A stretch of DNA of 10,559 bases from Candidatus Niyogiibacteriota bacterium (GTDB taxonomy: Bacteria > Patescibacteriota > Minisyncoccia > 1-14-0-10-42-19), in assembly GCA_016204155.1 (NCBI GenBank), contig JACQLG010000026.1, forward strand, positions 1 to 10,559. The letters run 5' to 3'. Both the position numbers and the translations under genes were made by a program. The notes below the pieces were generated by a model. The model was not told the DNA's origin and made no database searches. It was given only the letters and a program-made list of their open reading frames with translations. Shown here piece by piece: positions 1 through 6,454 of the stretch (its first letter is position 1; each line of letters starts with the position of its first letter).

Positions 1-59
1 AAGAAAAAGGATTTAAGTTAAATATCCAATAGAAATCAATTTTGTGATACGCTTATATC

Positions 60-794
60 ATGAACGCCGAAAAGGTGCCTTTGCCTCAAAATAACGAGTT
101 GCCATTGAATATTCGAGAATCGAAGAAACATACCGAAGGCCTTGAGTCAATAGTTTGGAAAACGCTCGTCCAGAATAAAGATGAACAAGAAAAATTGGTT
201 GCATTGAAGCAAATTAAGAGAGAGCAATTTGCTACTGATGAAGAAATGCGCAAAAGCAAAGAATTTTATGATTTTTTGAAGGGCTTTCCTAAATTTTCCA
301 AATTTGTTCCGGATACTTTATATTTTAAAGCGCGCATGTCCTCGGGCGAAAAAGTAGGGGGGTATGCTTTGCAGCACTTTTGGGAAGGAAAATCGCTTGA
401 CAAAATAAAAGACGAGGAATTATATAAAGACCCTGACGTGGTTCGGCAGCTTTTAGAATTTGCGAATGCCGCATCTGAAATTCTTCAGAAAACACGGAAA
501 GAAAAAATCCCGAAACCAGATTTTTATACTGCGTACAACGCTGATACGCGGGCGGTCATTCTGGGAACTGTTCTCGCTAATCCTCGATATTCAACTAATG
601 TTGTTATCAGCGAGAAACCAAATGAAAATGGCCAGCGCGTGTTCTTTATAGATACCGGAGTTAATTCCTATGAACGGATGAGTAAGATAGCTGAAAATTA
701 TGGCCGTGAAATCGGGGGACGCTTGCAAGAATTACAGTTTAAGCGATGGGCGGGGAAACTCCAGAAAATTTTAGAAAATGGGAAAATAAAATAA
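60..794 (+). CDS. Hypothetical soluble protein, faint protein-kinase-like pattern
   Basis: This 244-residue, charged, Lys/Glu-rich protein has no signal peptide or membrane segment, so it is probably cytoplasmic. I do not recognise the family with confidence. Seen in the sequence: VALKQIK (residues 47-53) resembles the beta-3 strand with the ATP-binding lysine of kinase-like folds (K50). A helical stretch follows, and near the C-terminus TNVVIS (179-184) then VFFIDTG (194-200) resemble the Asn-containing and Asp-containing motifs of such folds (N180, D198). No HRD-type catalytic loop and no glycine-rich loop are visible. If it belongs to that superfamily it is highly diverged or inactive; this is inference. 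The ATG at 60 has no Shine-Dalgarno. The next gene begins about 50 bases downstream on the same strand, across an AT-rich gap with no clear terminator. Confidence 0.6.
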   Translation: MNAEKVPLPQNNELPLNIRESKKHTEGLESIVWKTLVQNKDEQEKLVALKQIKREQFATDEEMRKSKEFYDFLKGFPKFSKFVPDTLYFKARMSSGEKVGGYALQHFWEGKSLDKIKDEELYKDPDVVRQLLEFANAASEILQKTRKEKIPKPDFYTAYNADTRAVILGTVLANPRYSTNVVISEKPNENGQRVFFIDTGVNSYERMSKIAENYGREIGGRLQELQFKRWAGKLQKILENGKIK

Positions 795-852
795 AAAAAG
801 AATAAAATTATATCAACACACCAATCAAAATTAAAATTAATCAGTGACAATT

Positions 853-1587
853 ATGGAGAATAAAGATACTAATTATATGGTTCCGTTTGCGATTATTGTC
901 GCGGGTATGCTCATTGCGGGAGCAGTTATTTATTCGTTGGGAAATAATGCCGGTACTCGAACCGCAGAGACTGGAAATATTGCCGGCGATACGGCGTTAC
1001 AGCCGACCGGCCCTGTAGCACTGGACAACATCAAACCGATTAGCGACAAAGACCACATTCTCGGCGATCGGAATGCGCAAGTTTTTATTGTTGAATTTTC
1101 CGATCTTGAGTGTCCGTTTTGCAAAGGATTCCACTTCACCATGCAGCAGTTGATAAATGAATACGGCAAAGATGGGCGAGTGGCGTGGGTGTATCGTCAT
1201 TTCCCGCTTGATTCCATTCATCCCAAAGCGCGAAAAGAAGCAGAGGCGACCGAATGCGCTGGAGAGATTGGCGGCAACGCGAAATTTTGGGCCTATACGG
1301 ACCGCATTTTTGAAGTAACGCCGTCAAACAACGGTCTTGATCCAAATGAATTGCCAAACATAGCGGAATTTGTTGGAATTGATCGGGCGCAATTTGAAGA
1401 ATGTTTGACGAGCGGCAGGTATGCCCAGCATGTCGCCGATGACCTTGCCGATGCAATAAATTCCGGCGGTCAGGGAACGCCCTACAGCGTGGTTATCGCG
1501 CCGAACGGAAAGAAATTCGTCGTTTCCGGAGCCCAGCCATACGTATCTGTAAAATCGGTTGTTGATATCGCGCTTCAGGAAAAATAA
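853..1587 (+). CDS. Membrane-anchored DsbA-like thiol:disulfide oxidoreductase (Thioredoxin_4/DSBA family)
   Basis: Probably forms or isomerises disulfides in extracytoplasmic proteins. From the ATG at 853 it is 244 residues. An N-terminal hydrophobic segment (about 10-29) is an uncleaved anchor or signal, followed by a Gly/Ala/Thr-rich linker. The thioredoxin-fold domain begins with VFIVEFSDLECPFC, with the active-site CPFC at residues 87-90. The cis-proline motif GTP is at 208-210. The family's typical second-half features are present: ATECAGE and KFWAY around 132-147, and FEECL near 182-186, giving two further cysteines (C135, C184) often seen in this subgroup. An in-frame GTG at 844 would add three residues; I prefer the ATG, though neither start has a Shine-Dalgarno. 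The next gene's ATG lies 13 bases past the stop and a Cys-rich exported protein follows, so the three probably form one operon in which this enzyme acts on the neighbours. General function is secure; oxidase versus isomerase cannot be decided. Confidence 0.9.
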   Translation: MENKDTNYMVPFAIIVAGMLIAGAVIYSLGNNAGTRTAETGNIAGDTALQPTGPVALDNIKPISDKDHILGDRNAQVFIVEFSDLECPFCKGFHFTMQQLINEYGKDGRVAWVYRHFPLDSIHPKARKEAEATECAGEIGGNAKFWAYTDRIFEVTPSNNGLDPNELPNIAEFVGIDRAQFEECLTSGRYAQHVADDLADAINSGGQGTPYSVVIAPNGKKFVVSGAQPYVSVKSVVDIALQEK

Positions 1588-1600
1588 TCATAAGCATCCA

Positions 1601-2167
1601 ATGAGCAAAAATTTCATGCAGATAATACTGCAAGCCGGACAAAAAGTTTTCGGTGCGCCATTTTACGCGATCATGGCGATTGTCTTTGCGGTTGCTGCAT
1701 TTCTTTTCGCTGTCTGGCTGCCGAATATCGGCCTTATCTCGGATGTGTTTACTCATTCAAGCGCTTCGCTTGGAGATAAACTGCGTCTTGCGATAACGCT
1801 TCTTGGAAGCATACGAACCAATTTCAGTTTTCTTTCGGCGACCTACACAATTCTTATCGCGTTGCTTTTCGGCATTAATATCACCATGATTGCCTATTAT
1901 CTTAAGCAAAGAATAGGAATGGCTGATCGCGGAGGATTCTTTGTCGGACTTGGCGGTATGGCAAGCGGCGTGTTGGGAATTGGTTGTGCCGCGTGCGGAT
2001 CGTTTATCTTGACCGCAATGCTCTCGTTTATAGGCGCGTCGGGATCTCTTGCGCTTCTACCGTTCAATGGAGGAGAGTTTGGTTTTTTAAGCATTGTTCT
2101 TTTGAGCGCGTCCATTTTTCTGATTTCTCGAAAAATAACAAATCCTCTCGTCTGTAGACAACGTTGA
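1601..2167 (+). CDS. Polytopic membrane protein with intramembrane CxxC
   Basis: A 188-residue integral membrane protein with about five hydrophobic segments (roughly 20-42, 77-100, 113-128, 131-150 and 160-177). The striking motif is GIGCAACGS, with C129 and C132 inside a Gly-rich hydrophobic region; a third cysteine, C185, sits near the C-terminus. I do not recognise a named family. A vicinal cysteine pair in a membrane helix, next to a DsbA-like protein and a Cys-rich exported protein, suggests either electron transfer to or from the DsbA-like partner (the job done elsewhere by DsbB, VKOR or CcdA/DsbD, none of which this clearly matches) or metal handling. That role is inferred from context only. 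An in-frame TTG at 1559 would add 14 residues overlapping the upstream gene; the ATG at 1601 fits better because it follows the upstream stop. The stop TGA is separated from the next ATG by three bases. Confidence 0.8.
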   Translation: MSKNFMQIILQAGQKVFGAPFYAIMAIVFAVAAFLFAVWLPNIGLISDVFTHSSASLGDKLRLAITLLGSIRTNFSFLSATYTILIALLFGINITMIAYYLKQRIGMADRGGFFVGLGGMASGVLGIGCAACGSFILTAMLSFIGASGSLALLPFNGGEFGFLSIVLLSASIFLISRKITNPLVCRQR

Positions 2168-2170
2168 AAT

Positions 2171-2764
2171 ATGCAGAAACGCGTATCAATCTCAATAACT
2201 GTCGCGGCCCTGATTATAGGCGGGGCGTTTTACCTTTCTTCGGGGGGAAAAGATACGGATCCCTTGCTTATGGAAAGTGTGGATCAGGCGCTTGTGGCGA
2301 AATTCGAGGTCCTAAGTCAAAGCGGCAATTCTTCTTGTTCCGGAACATTTAAAGAATCTATTGCCGCAATGCCCGATGCAAATCGCCTGCAAGGTTCATG
2401 CTGCAGCAAAATGAGTTTACACCGATACAGCGAGCAGGTAGAAGGGCTTCAAGAGTTCAAAGCCGTTCCCAATCAGAACATCGCCGAAATACCTGATGAT
2501 CCGTATGACATTGAAGCGGGTCTTGCCAAAGAATTATTGTCTTATTACGATCTTGCACTCACGCCGGAAGAACAAAAAGCATATGACTATGCCATGTTGA
2601 ATTCAAGCGAAAAAGGTCCATGCTGTTGCAAATGCTGGAGGTGGTATGTTTATGGCGGTCTCGGCAAATATCTTATTAAAAATCATGGCTTTACTGGCGA
2701 GCAGGTAACCGAAGTGTGGAATCTCTCCGACGGTTGCGGCGGCGACAACGAACACAAGCACTAG
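2171..2764 (+). CDS. Exported cysteine-rich protein with CCCxC cluster
   Basis: A 197-residue protein with an N-terminal hydrophobic segment (about 7-23) that acts as a signal or anchor, so the rest is extracytoplasmic. There is no cysteine close after the segment, so it is not an obvious lipoprotein. Eight cysteines are present: C56, C77-C78, C151-C153, C155 and C189. The core motif is GPCCCKCWRWYVYGG (149-163), followed by an amphipathic stretch (HGFTGEQVTEVW) and then LSDGCGG; the C-terminus carries His195 and His197. The spacing suggests a bound metal or a disulfide-stabilised fold. I recall similar CCCxCW...DGCGG proteins as uncharacterised and know no function. It differs from the PCYCGC lipoprotein motif despite a superficial likeness. 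It starts three bases after the membrane gene's stop and is probably translated in coupling with it. Substrate or client of the neighbouring DsbA-like enzyme is a reasonable inference. Confidence 0.75.
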   Translation: MQKRVSISITVAALIIGGAFYLSSGGKDTDPLLMESVDQALVAKFEVLSQSGNSSCSGTFKESIAAMPDANRLQGSCCSKMSLHRYSEQVEGLQEFKAVPNQNIAEIPDDPYDIEAGLAKELLSYYDLALTPEEQKAYDYAMLNSSEKGPCCCKCWRWYVYGGLGKYLIKNHGFTGEQVTEVWNLSDGCGGDNEHKH

Positions 2765-2792
2765 GATAGTTTTTGACAGTTTTTATATTAGT

Positions 2793-2824
2793 CTTACAAA
2801 ATGACCGATCGGACGTTTTGTAAG
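2793..2824. repeat. 32-bp near-perfect palindrome downstream of the Cys-rich gene
   Basis: Arms CTTACAAAA and TTTTGTAAG (9 bp) continue inward as T.G (wobble), G-C, one A/A mismatch, then CCG/CGG around a central AT. It lies 28 bases after the stop of the 2171-2764 gene. No long T-run follows (only CTTTT), so it may be a weak terminator or mRNA 3' end hairpin, or a protein-binding palindrome. The function is not decidable from sequence. Confidence 0.5.
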
Positions 2825-2846
2825 CTTTTGTGAATGTTGTCAGTTG

Positions 2847-2871
2847 ATGGACAACACTCTGTGTTGTCCAT
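2847..2871. repeat. Perfect 11-bp stem, 3-nt loop hairpin
   Basis: ATGGACAACAC, loop TCT, then GTGTTGTCCAT is a perfect inverted repeat between the thiol/metal operon and the asparaginase promoter. A third copy of the half-site, TGTTGTC at 2835-2841, lies just upstream and could pair with the middle arm instead, giving two mutually exclusive hairpins. No T-tract follows, so it is not a classical intrinsic terminator. It could still help end the upstream transcript or bind a dimeric regulator. Confidence 0.5.
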
Positions 2872-2895
2872 GTATGTACGGAAGATTTTTATGGC

Positions 2896-2924
2896 TTTAC
2901 ACACAGCACAAAGTATGCTACTGT
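2896..2924 (+). promoter_or_regulatory. Extended -10 sigma70-type promoter for the asparaginase-like gene
   Basis: A -35 box TTTACA (2896-2901) is followed after exactly 17 bases by TACTGT (2919-2924), preceded by TGC, an extended -10 signal. A transcription start near 2931 would leave a leader of about 27 bases holding the Shine-Dalgarno. ACACAG (2901-2906) and CTGTGT (2921-2926) form an inverted repeat over the promoter that could be an operator. This is by consensus match only. Confidence 0.5.
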
Positions 2925-2940
2925 GTTTTTAGATTTTCTT

Positions 2941-2948
2941 AGGGAGGT
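2941..2948 (+). promoter_or_regulatory. Strong Shine-Dalgarno of the asparaginase-like gene
   Basis: AGGGAGGT sits nine bases before the ATG at 2958 and fixes that start. It is the only textbook ribosome-binding site in the window; the other genes have weak sites or none. Confidence 0.85.
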
Positions 2949-2957
2949 ATTTTAAAA

Positions 2958-4076
2958 ATGGACATGCCGGCAGTAATTGCAGTCGGTGGCACGATTGATG
3001 CGCAAGAATATAATTTTGAAGAAGGTAAGGTAATTACGTTTGGCGATCCCGCCGTGAAAGATATTTTACAAGTTGGACGTATACGGAACACCGTCACATC
3101 TTCTAAGAATTATTTGGGAGAAGAAGCAGATATCTATGTATTGCCTCAAAAAGACAGCCTTGAGATGACCGATGATGATCGGATGAGACTCATGATTCTC
3201 TGTTTGTTAATTAAGAAGGAGCGAATTCTGATTACTCATGGGACCGACACAATGGAGAAAACTGCAGAATTTTTATCAGAACATATCCTTGAGAAGACGG
3301 TGGTTTTAACCGGAGCAATGGAGCCATATCGTTTTAATGGGAAAGAAGCAAGTTTTAATGTTGGTACTGGATTGATGGCTGCACAAACTTTGCCAGATGG
3401 AATATACGTGGCGATGCACGGACGATATTTTAAAGCTGGCCGGGTAAGGAAAAATAAACGAGAAGGATACTTTGAAGAGACTGGTCCTCCCTTTGATGAA
3501 AAAAGGGATAGGCAAGATCGGGGTTATAAGAAACTTCTTTCTTCTTTAATGTCTCGTGTGTCTGCAAAAGTTTTTCTAGCAGATACATTTGCTGATGGAG
3601 AGTTCGTTGTGGGGAGAATTCCTAAAGAAGCGGGAAATGTTTATGATGTTGAATTATCCAAAAAAGAACTGAATGATATTCCCGTCAAAGAAGAATATTA
3701 TACGGCCGGATATCCTCCAGGAAGCCTTGAGCGTTTTGTGGGACCTGCAAATCATACGAATATGTGGATAGTATCAGGAAAATATTTCGGCATGAAAGAA
3801 GATATTTTTATAGCGTCAGGCAATTTTATTATCGGCCTTCGGCCAATGGCGTTCAAAATTATTGACCGTGGAGCAAATGATGACTGGCATATTTTAATAG
3901 GCCGCCAATTATCTTGGTGGGAAACCATTAAAGTTGCAAGAAAAACTAAAATATGGGAGAAGTATAGGGAATTGGAATCTTTTGGACCGGGCGCGCTACA
4001 AGCAGTGAAAAAGAGAAATGAGATGATTTTCCGTGCGGCGCTGGAGTCTATTGAGGCAAGGCAAAATAAGGAATAA
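2958..4076 (+). CDS. L-asparaginase-type N-terminal domain with an unassigned C-terminal half
   Basis: The N-terminal ~170 residues match the asparaginase/glutaminase family, which hydrolyses L-asparagine (or a related amide) to the acid and ammonia. The first catalytic motif is VGGTID with T12. QKDSLEM holds D66-S67 for substrate binding. The second motif HGTDTM (94-99) supplies T96 and D97. LTGAMEPYR (118-125) follows, and aligning VAMHGRYFKAGRVRKN with the equivalent stretch of E. coli enzyme II places K165 at the catalytic lysine. All expected catalytic residues are therefore present. The rest (about 200-372) does not look like the usual small asparaginase C-terminal domain: it is longer, rich in aromatic residues and includes SWWETI and a helical, basic tail. 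Overall length (372) exceeds the usual 320-340. No signal peptide is seen, so it is probably cytoplasmic. The gene has its own promoter, Shine-Dalgarno and terminator and is likely monocistronic. Substrate specificity is uncertain because of the atypical C-terminus. Confidence 0.85.
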   Translation: MDMPAVIAVGGTIDAQEYNFEEGKVITFGDPAVKDILQVGRIRNTVTSSKNYLGEEADIYVLPQKDSLEMTDDDRMRLMILCLLIKKERILITHGTDTMEKTAEFLSEHILEKTVVLTGAMEPYRFNGKEASFNVGTGLMAAQTLPDGIYVAMHGRYFKAGRVRKNKREGYFEETGPPFDEKRDRQDRGYKKLLSSLMSRVSAKVFLADTFADGEFVVGRIPKEAGNVYDVELSKKELNDIPVKEEYYTAGYPPGSLERFVGPANHTNMWIVSGKYFGMKEDIFIASGNFIIGLRPMAFKIIDRGANDDWHILIGRQLSWWETIKVARKTKIWEKYRELESFGPGALQAVKKRNEMIFRAALESIEARQNKE

Positions 4077-4098
4077 AAAACCATCAAATGTAATCTAA

Positions 4099-4133
4099 CG
4101 CAGGAATTAACTTTAATTCCTGCGCTATTTTTT
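4099..4133 (+). terminator. Intrinsic terminator after the asparaginase-like gene
   Basis: CGCAGGAATTAA (4099-4110) and TTAATTCCTGCG (4113-4124) form a perfect stem followed by CTATTTTTT. It lies 22 bases past the stop codon. The T-run exists only on the plus-strand side, so it terminates plus-strand transcription. Confidence 0.85.
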
Positions 4134-4201
4134 CGGCCTTTTTCGCGCGTTGCGCCGAGATAAGTACTTGCAATTCAAGCATGGTGATTGCAATATAAGG
4201 T

Positions 4202-4765
4202 ATGGAATGGGATGTGCAGATTTTTCATTTTTTTAATAATGCGGCGGGACATTCCCGTCTTTTTGACGCATCGATCTTATTTTTCGCGTCATATCTCCAA
4301 TATGTTCTTGTCGTCGGTTTTCTTCTGTTTTTATTTCTCGCAAAATACAGGAAACAAGAAAAGTTCCGTATATTCTTGGTAACTGCCGCTTCAATCATTA
4401 TTGCCCGCCTTGGAGTTACGGAAATTATCCGATTTCTTTATCATCGTCCCCGTCCGTTCCTTTCGCTCCATGCGGAAAAGCTTTTATCCGACGGCCAAAT
4501 TTTCTATTCCGATACGACTTGGTCATTCCCGTCGGGCCATTCGGCTTTTTTCTTTGCAATGGCGGGCGCGATATATCTGTATAACAAAAAGTGGGGCACA
4601 GGATTTTTTATTGCCGCGATCGTGATGAACGTAAGCCGTATTATTGCGGGCGTGCATTATCCTTCCGATATCCTGGTGGGAATGGCTGTAGGAATTATTG
4701 TAGCCTACCTCATTTTCTATCTTATTGAAAAAAAGAAGGCATTCAGCCGTTGGTTTTGGATATAA
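4202..4765 (+). CDS. PAP2-family membrane phosphatase (probable undecaprenyl-diphosphatase type)
   Basis: A 187-residue membrane protein with several hydrophobic segments (about 24-47, 58-75, 113-127, 133-150 and 157-175). The three-part PAP2 acid phosphatase signature is complete: R77-x6-RP (R77, R84, P85; Arg replaces the usual first Lys), PSGH at 110-113, and SRxxxxxH at 145-152 with S145, R146 and the catalytic H152, followed by D156. The family removes phosphate from lipid pyrophosphates or phosphatidic acid. Size and layout resemble BcrC-type undecaprenyl-pyrophosphate phosphatases that recycle the cell-wall lipid carrier, but the substrate is inferred. The ATG at 4202 is preceded too closely by AAGG (4197-4200), so the ribosome-binding site is poor; GTG at 4214 is an alternative. 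An inverted repeat TTGCAAT/ATTGCAA (4168-4174, 4187-4193) lies just upstream. The gene converges on the pilus operon. Confidence 0.88.
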   Translation: MEWDVQIFHFFNNAAGHSRLFDASILFFASYLQYVLVVGFLLFLFLAKYRKQEKFRIFLVTAASIIIARLGVTEIIRFLYHRPRPFLSLHAEKLLSDGQIFYSDTTWSFPSGHSAFFFAMAGAIYLYNKKWGTGFFIAAIVMNVSRIIAGVHYPSDILVGMAVGIIVAYLIFYLIEKKKAFSRWFWI

Positions 4766-4775
4766 AAAATTTTAT

Positions 4776-4796
4776 TCTTGCTAAACAAGATTTTTT
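4776..4796. terminator. Short intrinsic terminator between convergent genes
   Basis: TCTTG, loop CTAAA, CAAGA is followed by TTTTTT for plus-strand transcription. Read on the minus strand, the same hairpin is followed by an AT-rich run including TTTTTT, so it may serve both the PAP2 gene and the pilus operon. The stem is only 5 bp, so it is probably weak unless the flanking A-run (4764-4769) pairs with the T-run. Confidence 0.5.
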
Positions 4797-4835
4797 GCGA
4801 CGTGGCGGCTATTTTTATTTTTTTGAGATTATGTT

Positions 4836-5927
4836 TTATTCTTCCGTCCAGCCAAGAATTTTTGGGTCTTCGGTTGAGGTGGTGTTGAGGCCGGCAAGAT
4901 TAGGGAAGGCAGATGCAATATTCGGGTCGTAATTTATCGTTGCATTTCCAGTGACTGCAGTAACGCTTACATCGCCAGCTGAGATCAGCGATCCGTTGAT
5001 GACATTTGTTCCTGCGCCAAATGTTGTATTTCCTTTCACATATACAACCCCATTAATAATAGTGCCCCCAGAAATTTTAAGATTTCCGAGAACCACGATT
5101 GCTGCAAAGTTTTCGTCGGCATTAATCACGCCGCCTGTAATATCTAGATCGCCGAGAGTTGCCAAAAAGCCGTTTAAAATAGTATTGTTTCCTTGGATCT
5201 TTATTTCTCCTAAGTCTTCTATAAATACTCGTGCGGTATTTGTTTTGTTATTAAGAAAAGTTTCTGCATCATTGTCATCCGCGAATATGTGCGTTGCGGC
5301 ATCATAATAATCATCAGTATCGAGTTCTGGCGAGGGAATAGGATCAACTCCTGATATTGCTTCGCCATTAATGTTATCCGTGTCAGTGAATTCTTCGGAC
5401 GAGAACGCATCCCCATTTATCTCAGCACTATTTCCGGTGAAATCAATACCGTCATTAGCAAAAATATTTCCATTTACTGTACTGTTTCCTCCGAAGTTCA
5501 ATTTATGTTGCGCATACATCGCATAGTCAAACGCAAGCCCTTCAGGAAAGACGGTGATTGTATGTATCACTGCGCGATTTACGTTTCCGCCAGTTGCCTC
5601 CCCGCGCATAATCGCATACGGCCAGTCATATAAGACAGTAACATCGCTATTTGATGTTGAATTGAGCGCGAAATAATCTTCTCCTGCATATGTCGGATCT
5701 CCGCCGAACTCTTTCACTTCTTCTATGACCTGATACGCGCCTTCGCGCATGGCGGATTCCGCCGTGTAGAACGATTGGCTTCCTGATGTCATATTTTTAT
5801 TTTTTACCGTTTCCGAAAGGGTTCCTGCTGAAATCGTAAGCACTGTACCCAGCGCAAAGAGGCCGACGGCAAGAATTGTTATTAAGCTGATTATTCCTTC
5901 TTCGGATTTTTGCACGTTTAATTTCAT
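4836..5927 (-). CDS. PilX-like pilus assembly protein with predicted beta-helix domain
   Basis: Last gene of the pilus operon, 363 residues. The N-terminus (EEGIISLI at 9-16, hydrophobic helix about 11-33, then SQSFYTAESAMREG near 50-63) is the PilX/GspK-type pattern, in which the helix packs into the pilus and the AES/E-rich segment follows. A typical G-[FYL]-TLIE cleavage motif is absent; G11-I12 is the closest site. The body has two Gly/Asn-rich tracts (about 145-178 and 240-332) with repeating short strands such as STVNGNIFAN and GTIINGVVYVKGN, as in right-handed beta-helix or polymer-forming folds. An acidic linker lies between them (about 178-225). It is likely exposed on the surface, possibly at the pilus tip as an adhesin; that is inference. 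Its start overlaps the preceding pseudopilin's stop by four bases (ATGA, 5924-5927), so the two are translationally coupled, unlike the three genes before it. Confidence 0.8.
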   Translation of the reverse strand: MKLNVQKSEEGIISLITILAVGLFALGTVLTISAGTLSETVKNKNMTSGSQSFYTAESAMREGAYQVIEEVKEFGGDPTYAGEDYFALNSTSNSDVTVLYDWPYAIMRGEATGGNVNRAVIHTITVFPEGLAFDYAMYAQHKLNFGGNSTVNGNIFANDGIDFTGNSAEINGDAFSSEEFTDTDNINGEAISGVDPIPSPELDTDDYYDAATHIFADDNDAETFLNNKTNTARVFIEDLGEIKIQGNNTILNGFLATLGDLDITGGVINADENFAAIVVLGNLKISGGTIINGVVYVKGNTTFGAGTNVINGSLISAGDVSVTAVTGNATINYDPNIASAFPNLAGLNTTSTEDPKILGWTEE

Positions 5928-6427
5928 AAGTCATTTCGCAATGCTACTGTTGTTGTTACATGGAATGTTTCGTCATATCCGTTCCGATGCAGTTCAAAAT
6001 CGATTTGAACTGAACGTTCCAGTTTGGTGAATGTGAGAGAATTTATTGCTATATCGTCAGTAGTAATTGCGCTTCCGTTTAGTGTGATTGCATTTATATC
6101 GCTGGTCAATGTTTTTGTTGCGCCGTCCGATAATTCTATTGTAAGCGTTTGTACATCAGGGCTATCTAATATCCGTGCCTGTTTTGTCCAATATGTGAAC
6201 GCATCAATAATAAATACTGCGTTTGCGTGCAGACGCTGGCTATTATGAGAATATCTCATCTGTTTAAGGCCCGCGGTTGTCGTGCCTACAAGCATAAATG
6301 CAATGAACGTTCCGATGGCGATTGCGACCATAGTTTCAATAAGCGTAAACCCAGCACCACTTTTACATGAAGCATATAACGGCAGAGGATGTTTTGTATT
6401 TTCTTGTTTTTGTTTAACGTAATTCAT
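5924..6427 (-). CDS. Pseudopilin, PilW/GspJ-like
   Basis: 167 residues: a 26-residue basic class III leader, the prepilin peptidase site SGAG|FTLIE (cleavage after G26, mature F27, E31 at the conserved position 5), a hydrophobic helix (about 27-50), then a small Ser/Thr-rich globular domain. The mature part (LKQMRYSHNSQRLHANAVFI and later short strands) most resembles PilW/GspJ-type minor pseudopilins, but subfamily assignment is soft. The leader is identical in amino acids and DNA to that of the gene at 6452-6988, whereas the mature chains are unrelated beyond the helix. The start codon lies inside the inverted-repeat module at 6347-6454, 24 bases after the upstream stop, with no Shine-Dalgarno. 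It needs a prepilin peptidase encoded outside the window. Confidence 0.85.
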   Translation of the reverse strand: MNYVKQKQENTKHPLPLYASCKSGAGFTLIETMVAIAIGTFIAFMLVGTTTAGLKQMRYSHNSQRLHANAVFIIDAFTYWTKQARILDSPDVQTLTIELSDGATKTLTSDINAITLNGSAITTDDIAINSLTFTKLERSVQIDFELHRNGYDETFHVTTTVALRNDL

Positions 6428-6454
6428 AATGGGAATAAAAGTGGTGCTGGGTTA
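6347..6454 (-). repeat. Leader cassette copy A: 108-bp module with 18-bp inverted repeats
   Basis: On the transcribed (minus) strand it runs from the TAA of the PilV-like gene to the TTT for F27 of the PilW-like gene. Arms AACCCAGCACCACTTTTA (6348-6365, plus strand) and its exact complement (6436-6453) enclose 70 bases with the start codon and leader codons 1-20. The coding arm encodes KSGAGF. It matches copy B (6908-7015) at 107 of 108 bases, and identity stops at both edges. Confidence 0.95.

Noticed and set aside
1136..1456. Antisense open frame of 106 codons
   Set aside because: It is the shadow of the DsbA-like gene, which has clear motifs in the other strand.
2149..2170. Recoded TGA (code 25) at the end of the membrane protein gene
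   Set aside because: TGA at 2165-2167 lies just before the next ATG and reading through gives no sensible extension; no other gene needs TGA as an amino acid.
4168..4196. Promoter for the PAP2 gene from TTGCAA and TATAAG
   Set aside because: The spacing is about 20 bases and the -10 would lie directly against the start codon; only the 7-bp inverted repeat itself is supported.
6365..6371. Lipobox reading of ...ASC or ...FSC in the pilin leaders
   Set aside because: The residues at -3/-4 do not fit a lipobox, there is no hydrophobic stretch before the Cys, and the downstream GAG|F site is a clear prepilin peptidase site.
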